Shown: in pieces, positions 11,351-22,788 of the stretch | Numbering within the stretch: the stretch's first letter is position 1 | Layout of the letters: each line of letters starts with the position of its first letter | Assembly: GCA_024811115.1 (NCBI GenBank) | Contig: JAKOGH010000862.1 | Span: 1 to 64,000 of the forward strand | Direction: 5' to 3' | Source of the DNA: Terana coerulea | Lineage: Eukaryota > Basidiomycota > Agaricomycetes > Polyporales > Phanerochaetaceae | Length of the DNA: 64,000 bases | The notes under the pieces: generated by a model | What the model was told of the DNA's origin: nothing | The model's input: the letters and a program-made list of their open reading frames with translations, nothing else | The model's database searches: none | Program-made: the position numbers and the translations under genes

Positions 11351-13216
11351 TCACCTTGCACCTTCTCCCGCATGATATCTCGGAAGGCTTCGTCCCATGG
11401 CTCCGGGAACCAATGTGTAGCCATCGTACGCTACTACCCTCACGGCAGGGAGGAGCTCCTTGTGCAGCTTCAGTATCAAATCAACGTCCAACGGCAGTGT
11501 CAGACGAGCATGTAAGAGCAGCATGCCGAGCGCCGCTCGCGCAAGGAGAGCGTCTCGCAACTGCGACCAACGATCCAGATCGGATATACCGCCGCTACTC
11601 GGCGGCGAAGGCCTGACTTTGAGCATCTTTAGTTGCGGGAAGAGGAACGTGGAAGGGGACTTTTGACTAGTGGGCGTGGAGATGGGTCCGAGCACACCGC
11701 TCGCAATCGACAAATCCACCTGCAGCGACTCGAGATTCGTCATGCCGGAAAAGGCCACCGACGTAGGCATATAATCGCAAGGTACATCCAGAGCCATGGC
11801 GACCACTTCGTAGACGGGTAAGTTGGCGCAGACCGCCTCGACAAGCGCAGGCGCCAGTTCTTCCGCCACGAAAAATATGATTTCTTGCCGGCCGTAATGC
11901 TCTCCCCGCGAACGATCTTGCGCAGCGGCCGAGGATTCAGACGAAGTGCTCGGGTACGCCAGCACGACGAATTTCACGGAGCAGAAATTTACTCTGCCTG
12001 ATCCCGCCGGACCCATGCCGCGAACCTTGCGCACGCAGATATCAATCGCCTTCGAAGTCCCGCCGCGAACGTGGTTGAGAATTTGGATGCCGAAGGGAAC
12101 AACCGTGGACAGCTGAGGTGGGAGGAGTTGCTTTCTGGTATGAATAACGACCTTCGCGGTCGCGGGAATATCCAAGCACCCCAGTACCGTTGCTGCACCG
12201 ATGCAATGCTGATGGTCATCCTGCACCCAAAATTCTGCGAGGCAGGGAAGGGGTGCCCGGGAAGAGACAAGCGGGATATTCTGAATAGCGTCCACATCCG
12301 CGATGGAGTCAATAAGGTGCAGGACACGAAGGATCGGCAACCGTTGGAGTGCGGAGACCCATGCGCCCGGAGCGGGAAGAGGCCATAAGCCCCTCACCTT
12401 CAGGATTTGCAGCGTTGACCTGAGCAACCCGCTAAGAAGCATTGTCGACCCGTCCACGTATTCCAGCCGCTTGAGAGAAGGTAGGCCGTCGACAGCGAAC
12501 AACGGCGGAGGCGGAGAGAAAGTCGTGATCACGACCTCCCTGATAGGACTCCTCATGCATAATGTCTCGAGTCTGGGAGCTCTGAGGTGGTGTGGGCCAC
12601 CCAGAGGGAAAAGCGCGATGGGCACTTCGGCATGAACCATGCGATACAACTGGCTGTACATGAGATGGAGGGCGTCCGCGCTTATGTTTTTGAGATGACG
12701 AGCGTTGAAGCATGAATAAAGTTCAGCAAGAACACAGTAGGCTGCGCCATAGTAAACGGAGACGTCGTCGTGATCTCGAATGGCCCAAAGCGGTGTCTTC
12801 ATCTCCAACGGCTGGTTGCTTGAGTATCGAAGCATCATCATCGTGCACGGGAGATTGGTGAGGAGTACTCTGGTCCACAAGGTCGGTATCTTCGTGACAA
12901 TGTCGCGCCAGGACCAACAAACCCGCGCGATGCGTGTCCATGTGAGCGGAGACGGTGCAAGGCCGGGAATCACGGCCGACTCGTAATCCCGCCAACAAGA
13001 TTCGATGAGCTCGAGGAAAATCGCGGCGAACACCTCCACAGGCAGGACGGAGATAGGCGCGACGGTATTGAAGTGCCTCTTGAACACGGTGAACTGCTGC
13101 TTTATCTGAGGCGTCCATTGCACCTGCTTACTGCGAACGACTTGCAGGTTTTTCAGCATGGTAATACGGGTACGTCGCAACAGCTGCATCCTCGGTGTTG
13201 GGGCCTCTGTTTGCAT
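11351..13216 (-). CDS. F-box/leucine-rich-repeat-like protein
   Basis: A single open frame of about 621 residues starts at ATG 13216, two codons inside the longest open reading. An F-box-like domain lies near residues 50-110 (ISVLPVEVFAAIFLELI, then ARVCWSWRDIVTKIPTLW), the usual agaricomycete form with a conserved V-C-x-x-W-R-x-x-A/V core. The rest is an irregular leucine-rich region with no clear repeats, as in the expanded basidiomycete F-box families. Such proteins are thought to bring substrates to SCF ubiquitin ligases (family knowledge); the substrate is unknown. No intron is needed. This is one of six F-box-type loci in the window, and the only one besides the 41-43 kb gene that is fully open. 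Confidence 0.85.
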   Translation of the reverse strand: MQTEAPTPRMQLLRRTRITMLKNLQVVRSKQVQWTPQIKQQFTVFKRHFNTVAPISVLPVEVFAAIFLELIESCWRDYESAVIPGLAPSPLTWTRIARVCWSWRDIVTKIPTLWTRVLLTNLPCTMMMLRYSSNQPLEMKTPLWAIRDHDDVSVYYGAAYCVLAELYSCFNARHLKNISADALHLMYSQLYRMVHAEVPIALFPLGGPHHLRAPRLETLCMRSPIREVVITTFSPPPPLFAVDGLPSLKRLEYVDGSTMLLSGLLRSTLQILKVRGLWPLPAPGAWVSALQRLPILRVLHLIDSIADVDAIQNIPLVSSRAPLPCLAEFWVQDDHQHCIGAATVLGCLDIPATAKVVIHTRKQLLPPQLSTVVPFGIQILNHVRGGTSKAIDICVRKVRGMGPAGSGRVNFCSVKFVVLAYPSTSSESSAAAQDRSRGEHYGRQEIIFFVAEELAPALVEAVCANLPVYEVVAMALDVPCDYMPTSVAFSGMTNLESLQVDLSIASGVLGPISTPTSQKSPSTFLFPQLKMLKVRPSPPSSGGISDLDRWSQLRDALLARAALGMLLLHARLTLPLDVDLILKLHKELLPAVRVVAYDGYTLVPGAMGRSLPRYHAGEGAR

Positions 13217-13743
13217 CGTCACTAAAATCTCCGCGCCGTCGGTTCACCTTGGAGCCCTACATGTAAGAGCAATTAGTCGTATCCGGAAATTCAGCAAAAC
13301 ACAAATATTTCAACAAACTTTGATCCGTGTGGAAGGATGCAGAACGACTGAGGGGCTTGAGGGAGGGTATTGGTGCATCGCAGAGGGCGACTGCGTTTAT
13401 GTAGACTGCAAATGTTCTCGCCAATCAGGAGTTGTGAAAGTCCGACTTAAAATGATGACGGATCAAGACCAATCTCGATGTCGACTACACTGCACTTAAA
13501 GCAGGCCTCAGCCGTTCTGCTACGAAGTCATCCGTCGAGGAGCAACTGGCGCGCCAGCCTGAATCATTTAGTATTGACCTAACATAGATCATGACTTAAG
13601 TGGGTTTTACGACGAGATATGGTACGTACAGTATGATGCAACATTTGGCCACGATTGCAAACTATTGTATCTTGCAAAAGAATGTCCAACGGGTATCCGA
13701 AGCAGGTATACCGCGAAAGTCGGTCGAAGAGGCCAGCCGAACT
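13217..13743. other. Intergenic region between F-box gene and DAD4
   Basis: This holds the promoter side of the F-box gene and the 3' flank of DAD4. Short open frames here have no support. Nothing else is recognised. Confidence 0.5.
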
Positions 13744-14087
13744 TCACTCTTCCGGCGCAGTTTGAGTAGCACGAGTAGCCTCAAGATTGTACTGAACGTT
13801 CTTGCGATACTTCGTGACGAGGTCTGCGGCGATTTTGACCTGCTCATTCGCACGAACGATTTCCTAGCAGACGCGCTCAAGTTAGGTCCGTCAGGTAGCA
13901 GAGCTCGTCCATTCACGAAAATACCTCTAGACAGTGATTGAGCTCCATGATCGCCTCTGTGCACTTGTCCTTGAGATAGGAAAATGTATGAGGATTCGAA
14001 GCCTTGTAGCATAGAAACTATGCTCACCGCGTTCTTGGTTATCCTTTGCAGCAGAACGTTCTGCCTCTCCGCATGCGGGTTCTCCAT
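13744..14087 (-). CDS. DAD4: DASH complex subunit Dad4
   Basis: Three small exons encode a 74-residue protein: 14087-14028 (MENPHAERQNVLLQRITKNA), 13969-13925 (DKCTEAIMELNHCLE) and 13863-13744 (EIVRANEQVKIAADLVTKY and on to QTAPEE). Both introns are GT-AG (GTGAGC...CAAG and GTATTT...CTAG). All junctions keep frame and the exon lengths (60, 45, 120) add up exactly. The MENPHxxxQNVLLxRI start, the size and the helical character fit Dad4, a subunit of the ring-forming DASH/Dam1 complex that couples kinetochores to spindle microtubules (family knowledge). The gene is small and split, so open-frame calling alone would miss it. It lies head to head with the gene starting at 14346. Confidence 0.9.
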
Positions 14088-14345
14088 AGCTCACACCTCC
14101 AGGTCTAGAGTACGAGGCCGTCTAGAATACCTCTCAGTTGTCGCTGGAAGGCTGCGTTGTGAGTGGCTCCGAGCCCTCAAGGTGGTGGTCGCCGAGTAGG
14201 AGGTGAATTCTGTAGACGCCCGAGCTGTACGGCCGAATGTGCTGCGCTTGCGTCTCGTGAATAATTCTTGAAGCTTGAAGCTTTACTTCCACCATCACCA
14301 CCGTCCTCCAGCCTGTAGCTCTTGGACTGGTCTACATACACTCAC

Positions 14346-15948
14346 ATGCACTTCGCCGACTATGTCTCTCCAAGACAGACCGAGTGCCGCTTCCCGAACG
14401 AACTACTCTTACTCGTGAAGGAGCACATCCCGCTTTCAGACCTGCGCACGCACGTTTGTTATTACCACACCTGCCGTACCGTCGCCGGATTTTACGGCGA
14501 CAATAGCCAGCAAGCGGAGTTTTGGAGACGATCGTGCAGTCTAGCTGGCATTGGCTGGCTGAAGGCGGACTCGTCGTGGAAGGAGATCGCTTTCGAGACC
14601 ATTGCGAAGGATGGGTTCTGCGCCCATCCGCATTGCGGTGGGCAACTTCTTGACATGAACGGTGAGTCTCTGCGTCTATAATCTTGGTCTTCAACTCTTT
14701 CGTACACCGACCTACGCACCCTGTCTCCATCGTCAGATGAACGTTCTTCTCTGGTATCTAAAGCACGAAGCGCACGCTGGTCTCCCCTATCTTCGCTGTC
14801 TATCTCGGGGAGACAACTCCCTGCGAATGCTACTGTCGAGAGAAACTTATGTCTGTTGATATGCGATGACAGTATTGTCACTTCCTACCCGGCAAATAAT
14901 TCCGTGAAGTTGCACTGTTCTGTTGGTTCGCTACAGCTACGAGCCTTTCACTACTGCAGCTCCTTGAGCACAGATGTTGTGATCAAGTAGCTGTAGCGGT
15001 TCTGTGCTTCGTTCCACCAAAGCCTACTACGTCAAATATATCTTATCTTTCGCTTCCACAAACAGGCCGAGAAGTGTCTTGTCTTGTTTCGGTTGACTGT
15101 GACTACCATTATGCTCCAGCATTATTTGCTGCTCGGTCAGTGCGTGCGAGGGCTACGGATGGCTTTGTGAGGTGTACGCGTTTCTGACATTCTGTCCTCA
15201 GCCGAGCAAATCAAGCATGCAATGGAACGATACAGTTGGGAACCAGAAGACGGTGCGTGGGACGTGGCGTTGAGCGACGAAGCCTATGTGGCCGAATGGT
15301 CGGGAGAGAACCACCCTATTCCTATCTTCAACCACATCTTCCGTGACGTGAAGTTCAAGTCGCAACATTTACCGCCATGGTTCCACGACCCACACGATGC
15401 GAAGTTCCGCGCAGACCACCCGGACGTGGCCATGGTATCAGAACGTGCTCTATCGAAACACCCGGTGGCCATACGCAGTCTCGCTACGTTTCCCTCCGGT
15501 GCGGAGACTACATTTCCGCGCCTTCACCTTTGCCCACGAACATCGTTTCGAGAACGTCTTGGGCATCACCGTGTGGGATGTCCTACGTGGATTCCAATCG
15601 GAGTGCGTGGTCACATCTCATTGCTTCAGGCTACTTAGAGTGCTGATTCGAACCACCAGCATGGATCGAGAGCTGTCTATCAGTGAACTACTGTTCCTCC
15701 TGTCCGGGCCATTTGAAGATCTATTTCATGGAGGGCCATCGTCGAATTTCGTGTTGGACCTGGAGCGATTTTCAACTTTAAGGGGTTTGTGGTCTGCGAC
15801 GTATGTTCCTCAGTGTTTTTCGGCCGTTGTGCCTCACTGACAGCCATGTAGACGATGGGAAGGTGCCCACTTTGTGGCCAGTAGCGGCGAAGGCCCCGTC
15901 TTCGTACCAACGTTCTCCAGGCTAACACAAGCTGATATCTCAGCTTAA
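14346..15948 (+). CDS. Agaricomycete orphan protein with F-box-like N-terminus (one apparent frameshift)
   Basis: Exon 1 (14346-14661) starts MHFADYVSPRQTECRFPNEL and includes LLLLVKEHIPLSDLRTHVCYY, F-box-like in shape, then GFCAHPHCGGQLLDMN. A 540 bp intron (14662-15201) joins in phase to AEQIKHAMERYSWEPEDG. Exon 2 runs to 15602, exon 3 is 15660-15800 (DMDRELSISELLFLLSG) and exon 4 is 15852-15948 (RWEGAHFVASSGEGPVF), all with GT-AG borders. Within exon 2 the reading passes from HPVAIRSLATFP to PPVRRLHFRAFTF through one extra C in the CCC run at 15492-15494; otherwise the whole gene is open. The protein is about 330 residues, of a family I know only as an unnamed agaricomycete group. The function is unknown. 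Confidence 0.7.
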
Positions 15949-16593
15949 GACATGGACTCAGCCTCCGTGGAAGGGACGATATAGGTGCGCTGCCCCGTAC
16001 TGTGCCCGTCGTTGTGTTAATCCAGACGTAGCTCATCAAGCCGCTACGTTGTGGCAGATCTCTCTATCTCCGTAGAACACGACTCTTCATCCCCATCACG
16101 ACAGTCAAATGTTTAGCTCTGCCTCGCCAACGTCGTCTACCGTGTACTGTCGGTAGGGCTATGCCGGCGTCTATCTCCCGAGCCAACTCGCCACTCATCA
16201 GTCGACCTCTGCCACTCGACGTCCCTCGACTCTTCACCCTCGATTCTTCTCACTCCTACCACACTTTTCACTTCGTTGCAAGACAATATATGGTTCTTTC
16301 GTGGGTTTTAATGATATTTAATCATGCGGCCGTGATCCCAGTTTAACGGGCCAAGCGAGCGGCTATGAACCCACTGAGCACGGGACGACAGTGAAGATCG
16401 GCAGCGCTGGTCTCTAGAAGGTTCCGTTCTGGTCGTTGTCACGGGATGGGCACACGTAGAGGGTCAAAATACGTTCATTCTCTCGCTGGTCAGGCCACCA
16501 CAGGCTCTCAACCGCACCGTCACGACGACCTGCACATACACCTTCACCTCGCTCGCTCTTCCGAGACCCCATCTATACCTCACACCCGCCGAA
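15949..16593. other. Intergenic region before the first FHA gene
   Basis: A CT-rich stretch (about 16160-16260 and 16500-16590) resembles fungal promoter and leader sequence for the plus-strand gene at 16594. No separate gene is supported. Confidence 0.4.
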
Positions 16594-17380
16594 ATGCCTA
16601 CTTCGACACGAAATTCGCGTTCTCCACGCACCCCTACCCACCGCCTGCGCAATCCGGGACTGCGTGTCGTTATTCCGTTCAGTCTGCCGTTGGAAGTCGC
16701 GCCGGAGGGCACTGTCAAACCCCATGCCAAACGAGAAGGCTGGCACAAAGACCGTGAAACCGGCACGCTGGGTTATTTGCAGCCCGCTGCAGGAAACAGG
16801 CCCACGTTGCGCATTCCTTTGTTTCGGAGCAAGTGCAGTTGTCAGGTCGGGCGTGTAGATGATGCACCGAGGAGTGGGTGGGGGAACGACTTTGTGGTGG
16901 ATACTCCGTCCGTTAGTGCGTATTCTGTCGTCTACACCAATGCCATGATTTTGACCGGATGTCCTATAGACACGGTACATTGCGCGATTTACTGGGAGTG
17001 GCTGAGGCGATGCGACAAGTTTGTTGTGAGAATCAGGGATCTGTCTTTGACGGGAACATACGTACGTCCATCCCCTGATGTGCCTGCTGCCCCGTTGAGT
17101 CCTCATGGTCGTTTCTGTTCAGCTCAACGGCGAACGTATAGGAGACGGAAACTGTGCACTTTTGAGGAACTACGACCATATTCAATTCGGAGATGATCCC
17201 CTACATAGTAGGTGTCGCATAAGGATACGCAGCATCTGCATAGCTGACGAGCTGACAGGTTACATTTTCTACTTCGCCAACAAGCCGCCACCTGTGGGCC
17301 GCACCCAATATCCTCTCCGACTTAAATCTCCTATTAAAACTCAAGGCCGCCTTCTCAGCCGCCGTACGCGGTCTATATAA
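16594..17380 (+). CDS. FHA-domain protein 1, kinase-less paralogue of the CHK2-like kinase
   Basis: Four exons (16594-16915, 16970-17061, 17123-17207, 17259-17380) join in frame to 206 residues. The module aligns with the CHK2-like gene at 31.1 kb: GTLGYLQP matches TLWGFLIP; QVGRVDDAP...GNDFVVDTPSV is the FHA start; then TVHCAIYWEW, IRDLSLTGTY and LNGERIGDGN. Intron positions and phases equal those of the kinase gene. In FHA domains the Asn of the N-G-T turn helps to bind phosphothreonine peptide; here it is Thr (LTGT), and the usual Ser before V-H is Asn. Binding may therefore be weakened. The reading ends with a short basic tail and no kinase domain follows. All exons are open, so a product is possible. 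Confidence 0.75.
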
Positions 17381-17722
17381 GTGCTACCCCAACGGACAAT
17401 ATTTCCTTTGCGAGATGCGCTGAAAGAACAATGTATGAAACCATTATGGAATTTACTGTATGACAAATCTACGGGCGTATTAGGTTTTCTTTGTAATCGG
17501 ATAGCAGGAGTACAAAGGACAGTAACATGCCGTTTCTGGAAAAATTAAGAGTGGTGTACTGTAAAACTAAGAAGATGTACTATAGACAGGGTGCTCAGGA
17601 TGCCGAGAGAAAAAAACCCGAGAGAGGGAGCGATAGAGCAGCCACACGCAAATCTGTGTCCAGTATAAATTATTCAGTGAGGTAGCGAACAAGAAGTAAA
17701 ACAAAAACTCACCTAGATCAGT
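17381..17722. other. Convergent 3' region between FHA gene 1 and the 2OG oxygenase
   Basis: AT-rich sequence with no coding support; it probably contains both transcript ends. Confidence 0.4.
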
Positions 17723-20700
17723 TTAAGTCAAGTCGATAACATCACTCGGGTCGACCGGCATCATCTTCCTCCTCTTTCCCGGCCTCTTCTCCGCCTCTGG
17801 ACGAGCATGTGAAGGCCCAGCCGTATTAGCCATTGGAAGAGACGGTGCCCGCGGTCCCAACATAGAAGCAGGAACAGTAGCGCCTCCGCCTCCAAGGACA
17901 GGAGGGACGTCGCTAGGAGCCGCCGGTATAGATGTGGGTGCATGATTTCGGGGCAGGGATTGGTGCTGGGGCAGCAGGCGAAGGAGCGCGAAGTGAGTCC
18001 AGGGCCGCAGCTGATGTGGAAGGCGTGAGCGGGATGCCGGCCAGAGGAACACCGTCTGGACCAAGAGGAGGGAGGCGGACACTTGGTGCTAGTGCCGGTG
18101 CAGATATTGCCTGTTGTGACGTACTGGCGCCGCCACTCATAGAATTCAGGACCATAGTCGATGTTGAAGGCGTAAGGGGGATCGTGACCAGAGGAACACC
18201 ATCTGGCCCGAGAAGAGGGGGACGGACATCCGGTGCCATTGCAGGTACAGCTGCAGCTGCTGGGCCGGCCTGTTGCAGCGCACTGGCGCCGCCGTTCATG
18301 GCCTTAACGACTCGGCCGTAATGTGGCTCAAGCAGCCTTATCGCTGCTGATGCTGTTCAACATGCCGACGCCCTTCTGCTGCTCCGTTCGCCAAAGACAA
18401 CAGCTTGAATAGCGCATCGGACTTGGTAACCTGCGAGTCGCGTGCGTTAGCTTAGAACGACCATGAATGCTCAACAAAGGCGCACCGTCAGTCCCTGCGG
18501 CGTCGACCGAATGATCTCGTACGTCGCCAGGCCCTTCGCATGTTGGTCCAGCTTCTGTTCGACGTGCTTCCGGCTCGGCGCGCCGATGCGCTGCAGCGGC
18601 ATACTCCGTCCCGGCTGCTGCAGAAACCGGCGCGCCTGCCCGCAGTGCATGCATGCGCAGTCCCACCGCGCGAGACCGTTGATCTGCGCCGCGAGTGTCG
18701 GGTTCGGCGGCGCGGCGGGTCCGAGGACGTGCTCGAGCCACCCGAGCACGATTTTCTGGAACGCGGGCGCGAGCGCGTCGAGCGTCCCATTCGTGGTGCC
18801 CCAGAGGCGGAGATCGGGCAGGAGCGGGACAAGCACCGTGGTGATGTAGGGCTTGGTCATCGCCTGCGGGTTTGTGAGGCGTGTGAGGATGGTTTGGCTC
18901 AGAGCCGGGAGCTTAATGGCGATACACGAGTTGAGCGCGGCAAGAACCAGCGCGGGGCTCTGCAGGGACAGCTTCGAAACGTAGGTTTGTGCGAAGGCGA
19001 GGATGACAGAGTCGAGTGCGTCCTGTATAACCTTCCGGAGGCGTAAAGAGGTGACCGTGTATGCTGAGGCCTTCAACGATAATGCGCAGAGCAGAGCTGG
19101 ATAGGTCCGCAGATTCGAGTCGGGGAATAACGCTAGCCGCGAACTTGTTCAGCCAAAATGACGGGTTAGCACGTAGATTGCCACTTACGTCTCGAAAAAG
19201 CCCTCGAGTCCCCGTTCAACCGCACCGGCTCCGTCAATTTCGAAAAGTAAGTCTCAGTCAGGCTTACGCTGTTTGCGCACATCCAGTCCAGGTACAGCCG
19301 CAACGTGGTATCATATAGCTTCTCGTATCCTGGGACCCGCCCCGTGTCGGACCCCGCAAGCATGCGCTTTGAGCAGTACCCGACGAGCGGGAGCATCACG
19401 TGTATTGCAAGCTGCTGCTGGTCCATCGCCGACAGGGTAGCCACGTCTGTGATGCGGTCGATGACGTTGGAAGCGAGCTCAGGGCACCCGAGAACGAAGC
19501 ATGCTGAGATATATTTCTCCGCCATCCCGGCGTATTCAACGGTTGATGGTGCCCGTGATTGCTGGCAGGGGTAATAGGGATATATCGGCGTTGAGGGTTT
19601 CAGCGTGAAAATATGACCTTTGAGATGGTATGCGTCAGAATTGAGCACACTGTGCCCGATTTGTCCGCGGTATCTGGGAAGTCTTGGAAAGCGAAGACTT
19701 GTGCGGCCAGCTCGAGCAGGAAAGCTGAGTCGGATATTGAAAATAGTTGCGGGAGCATGCTGAGGGCCACATCAGCACACCGTTAGGTATTGAAGACATA
19801 AGGGCTGGAAGGCGGGCGAACCTGTCTCTGAAGCACACGATACCGCCGTTTTCTTTAGCACCGTTAAGCAGCGCAGCACATTCCCAAGCCTCAGGTCTCC
19901 GCGGAGTTCTCAAGACCTCCTGTGTTTTCGCCCATATCCACGCCCGCATGTCCGTCTCGACCACATCCTGATCACCCACGTCTTCTTCATCGGTCTCATC
20001 ACGCTGTCCGTCGCCGCTTTCTGTATCGCCATTCTCTTCCTTTTTCTCGGCTTCCTCTTCCTCAGCCACTTCCGTGAGCCACTGGTCGAGCGCGTGGAGG
20101 AAGCCCAACCTCGTCGCGTTATGCAAGTCTCTCTGCATCACGTCCTCGAATGTGTCCTTCACAGCCTTCCAACCAAACTCCTCCAGCGCTTTCAGATACG
20201 CTTCATTTTTCAACGCCTTGACGCCATGTTTCTCAGAAGACGCACGGACGGCGCGCTTCCATAGGTCGGCTTTCTTCCACTTGAGCGCCGCCTCGCAAAC
20301 AACTTCGCTGGCGCGCTTTGTGTCATAATCTTTTGAGTAAGAATAAATTCAGCGAGGTCAACATCCTCTTCTAGGGGAACGTCGCTGTCGCTGTTGTCGT
20401 CGTCGTCGTCCTCCAGTAAGGAGTTTTCTAGGGCGTTGCATGCGTGCCTGAAGCCTGCGATGCCATCGTAGAGGATTGCGCAGTTGTTCCGCTTAGGCCA
20501 GATGATGAGTACGGTGCGACGGTACCCTGAACGATAGGTGTCAGATGGCGGGATGTGGTAGAGATCAGGAAGATGCCTCACATCTGTCGAGTGAACCGGC
20601 CCACTGGGAAAATTCATAAGCTTAGACGCGCAGATGTAACTGAGTGTTCGACGTACGTTGCCCATATACCCCTCATACTTCCTGTCTGTCGCAGTCACCA

Positions 20701-22153
20701 CTCTCAACATTCTTCGTCAAATCTTCTGGAATTGTCTCCAGCTCCTCGTCGTACTCCAGCTCCCCCGAAATGAGCTTCCCCTCTAGGTCCACAAAATGCT
20801 CAATCGTCATTTCGCGACTCTCGATATCCTCAAACTCGACGTCCGCATCGTCAATTTCGTCGTCCTCGTAATCATTATACCACCCGCCACGCCGCTCCCC
20901 ATCGATTGCGCCGCCGACCATAGCCACCGCCGTTGTCCCTAGCGGACCCTGAGAGGTGGCAATGCGCGTTCGCGAGACCCAACGAGAAGCCGTGCTGTCT
21001 CGCAACGGTCTCGAGCAGCGCCACCTTGTGTGCGTCCGAGCCCTTCAGCGCGCTGCCCTTCAGGTTTCGCCTGCGAGTACTTGTAGTCGAGCAGATATAC
21101 GATTTTCTCAGGGCTCTGGCCGGAGTCGTCGTCGCGCCATGCTTGCAGGACCATGGCGAGCCTTTGCAAGACACTGGTGTTTGCGGATAGCGCGGGGCGC
21201 AACGCCTGTGTGGTATGGATGAGGTTGTATGATAGAGCGAGGCGGTAGCCCGAGACGATGGGCTTAATTTCGTGTTGGACGTCGGTGTACCAGGAAAGGA
21301 CGGTCGTGTGGAGTTGGCTTGTCGGTGCAGCATCGTACACTGCGGAGAGCTCGCCGTGGGTGAGGTGAGCCGCGCCACCGGTGAACGCGGAGGGAAGTAC
21401 GATGATGATGGTGGCGAACATTCCGTCAGCCTTCTCAGTACTGAGGCAGGAAATTCAGCATGGTACGGGTGTGGAGCAAACGGTATGCGACTCACTCGAC
21501 GTGAGGAAGGAAGCTATGAGGAGCTGTTAGGAGTCACTAACATGGGCTTGGTATGGCACTCACTGCGAGCCTGTCTCGTACAGTAGGAGCTTGTACAGCT
21601 CGCAGCAAGGTGCACTTGCGTGGATGTTGACACCGAGAGTTCGGCAGACATCTTCGACGGCACGTGACAGAAATTGTTTCCACCCTTGGTTCAAGAATGT
21701 GACCTGGCAATGTCACTAAGACTTTGGAGAGAAGGGTGTGGAAACATTGCGACATACCGACTTCCCATCCATCTCCCATGTGTCCCGTACGCTCGTATCC
21801 ACAACCGTCCGCTCTCCCTTCCCAAACGGCGCTTGGCAACATTTAGTTTTGATGGCCTCTGCTTCTCTTGCGCTGAGGGGTAAGCCGACGACCCCCAGGT
21901 CTGCCAGCTGAAGTACGGGATTGGGGGCATCGGTGTAAGTCTTGTTGAATGAAAAGGCGGCTTGCGACCCGACAGCATCGTCGTTGATAGCCTCCGCAAA
22001 TTCATCCTAATTAAAACTGATGGATCAGAAATCAGAAAACATATGTATTTTAGGGGTCGAGGGTAGTGAATGGCGTACCCGGATATTTTCAGGATTTACG
22101 AGGACAGTCTCTGGCGAGGTTGTCTCGCTATGACTTGTGCTCTGACCTTCCAT
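17723..22153 (-). CDS. Large 2OG-Fe(II) oxygenase (prolyl 4-hydroxylase-like), agaricomycete type
   Basis: Exon 1 is 22153-22079 (MEGQSTSHSETTSPETVL...), exon 2 22006-21758 (DEFAEAIND...), exon 3 21703-21564 (FLNQGWKQFLSRAVEDVCRT), exon 4 21513-21496, only 18 bp, and exon 5 starts at 21440. The joined reading GSHFLPHVDTEKADGMF holds the iron-binding H-x-D pair, encoded across the microexon border. IIIVLPSAFTGGAAHL follows, then WYTDVQHEIKPIVSGYRLAL with the distal His and 2OG-binding Arg. The C-terminal two thirds (about 20.7-18.3 kb) are helical, and a Pro/Ala tail with two PLGPDGVPL repeats ends VDPSDVIDLT at 17723. One-base changes break frame near 21066 (extra A), near 18345 and near 17947 (extra A). 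Exon borders below 20.9 kb are approximate. The substrate is unknown. Confidence 0.75.
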
Positions 22154-22788
22154 TTAACCAAATGAAACCAGAATTTTTCAAAGATATTGACCTGTCCAGT
22201 TTGGAGAGCGTGAGGGTGGTGGTGGTCAAGAGCAGAGACAGGGAGTCCCCGCCGGATTGCGACGCGCCCCTCGCCGCCTCGCGTGGCTCGTCACGGTGGC
22301 TCTGTGACTGCTCTGGGACACGCGATCAGTCACTGATGTGACTGGGCACCCGCATTTCGTGACTAATAAACGGCGTGACGACGGTCATTTCATTTCCATG
22401 TTCTGAACGTCGTTGTTTCTCGTCGCTGCGGACGAGGTTACGAGACAATAAAAGTGATACCCCCAAAGTTCACACGGAGAAGCTTACGAACGGGGCTCTT
22501 GTAAGTAAAAGTGGCACATTTACCCGCAAAACCCGATATGTCTGAAGGGCGGATGCTGACGCGTGTTGTATATAGGTGGCCACGCCTACGCTTACGGGCC
22601 ATCCCTTTGTTCGCCGTATATAGAGTCAATGCGAGACTCATATCATAATTCTCGGTATGTCTAACAATGTATATTCGCGTGGCCTTTTCCACTGACGTAC
22701 TTAAGGACAGACGTTCACTCGAACTCAAGCTTGAACGACTGTAATCCTTTGCGATACCAACCCAGCACCTACCCGACCACAATTCACG
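22154..22788. promoter_or_regulatory. Divergent promoter region between the 2OG oxygenase and FHA gene 2
   Basis: The region separates the minus-strand start at 22153 from the plus-strand start at 22789, so it must drive both genes. It has several GTGACG/CGTGAC-like words and a CTCGAA-rich leader before 22789. I see no coding sequence. Confidence 0.4.
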
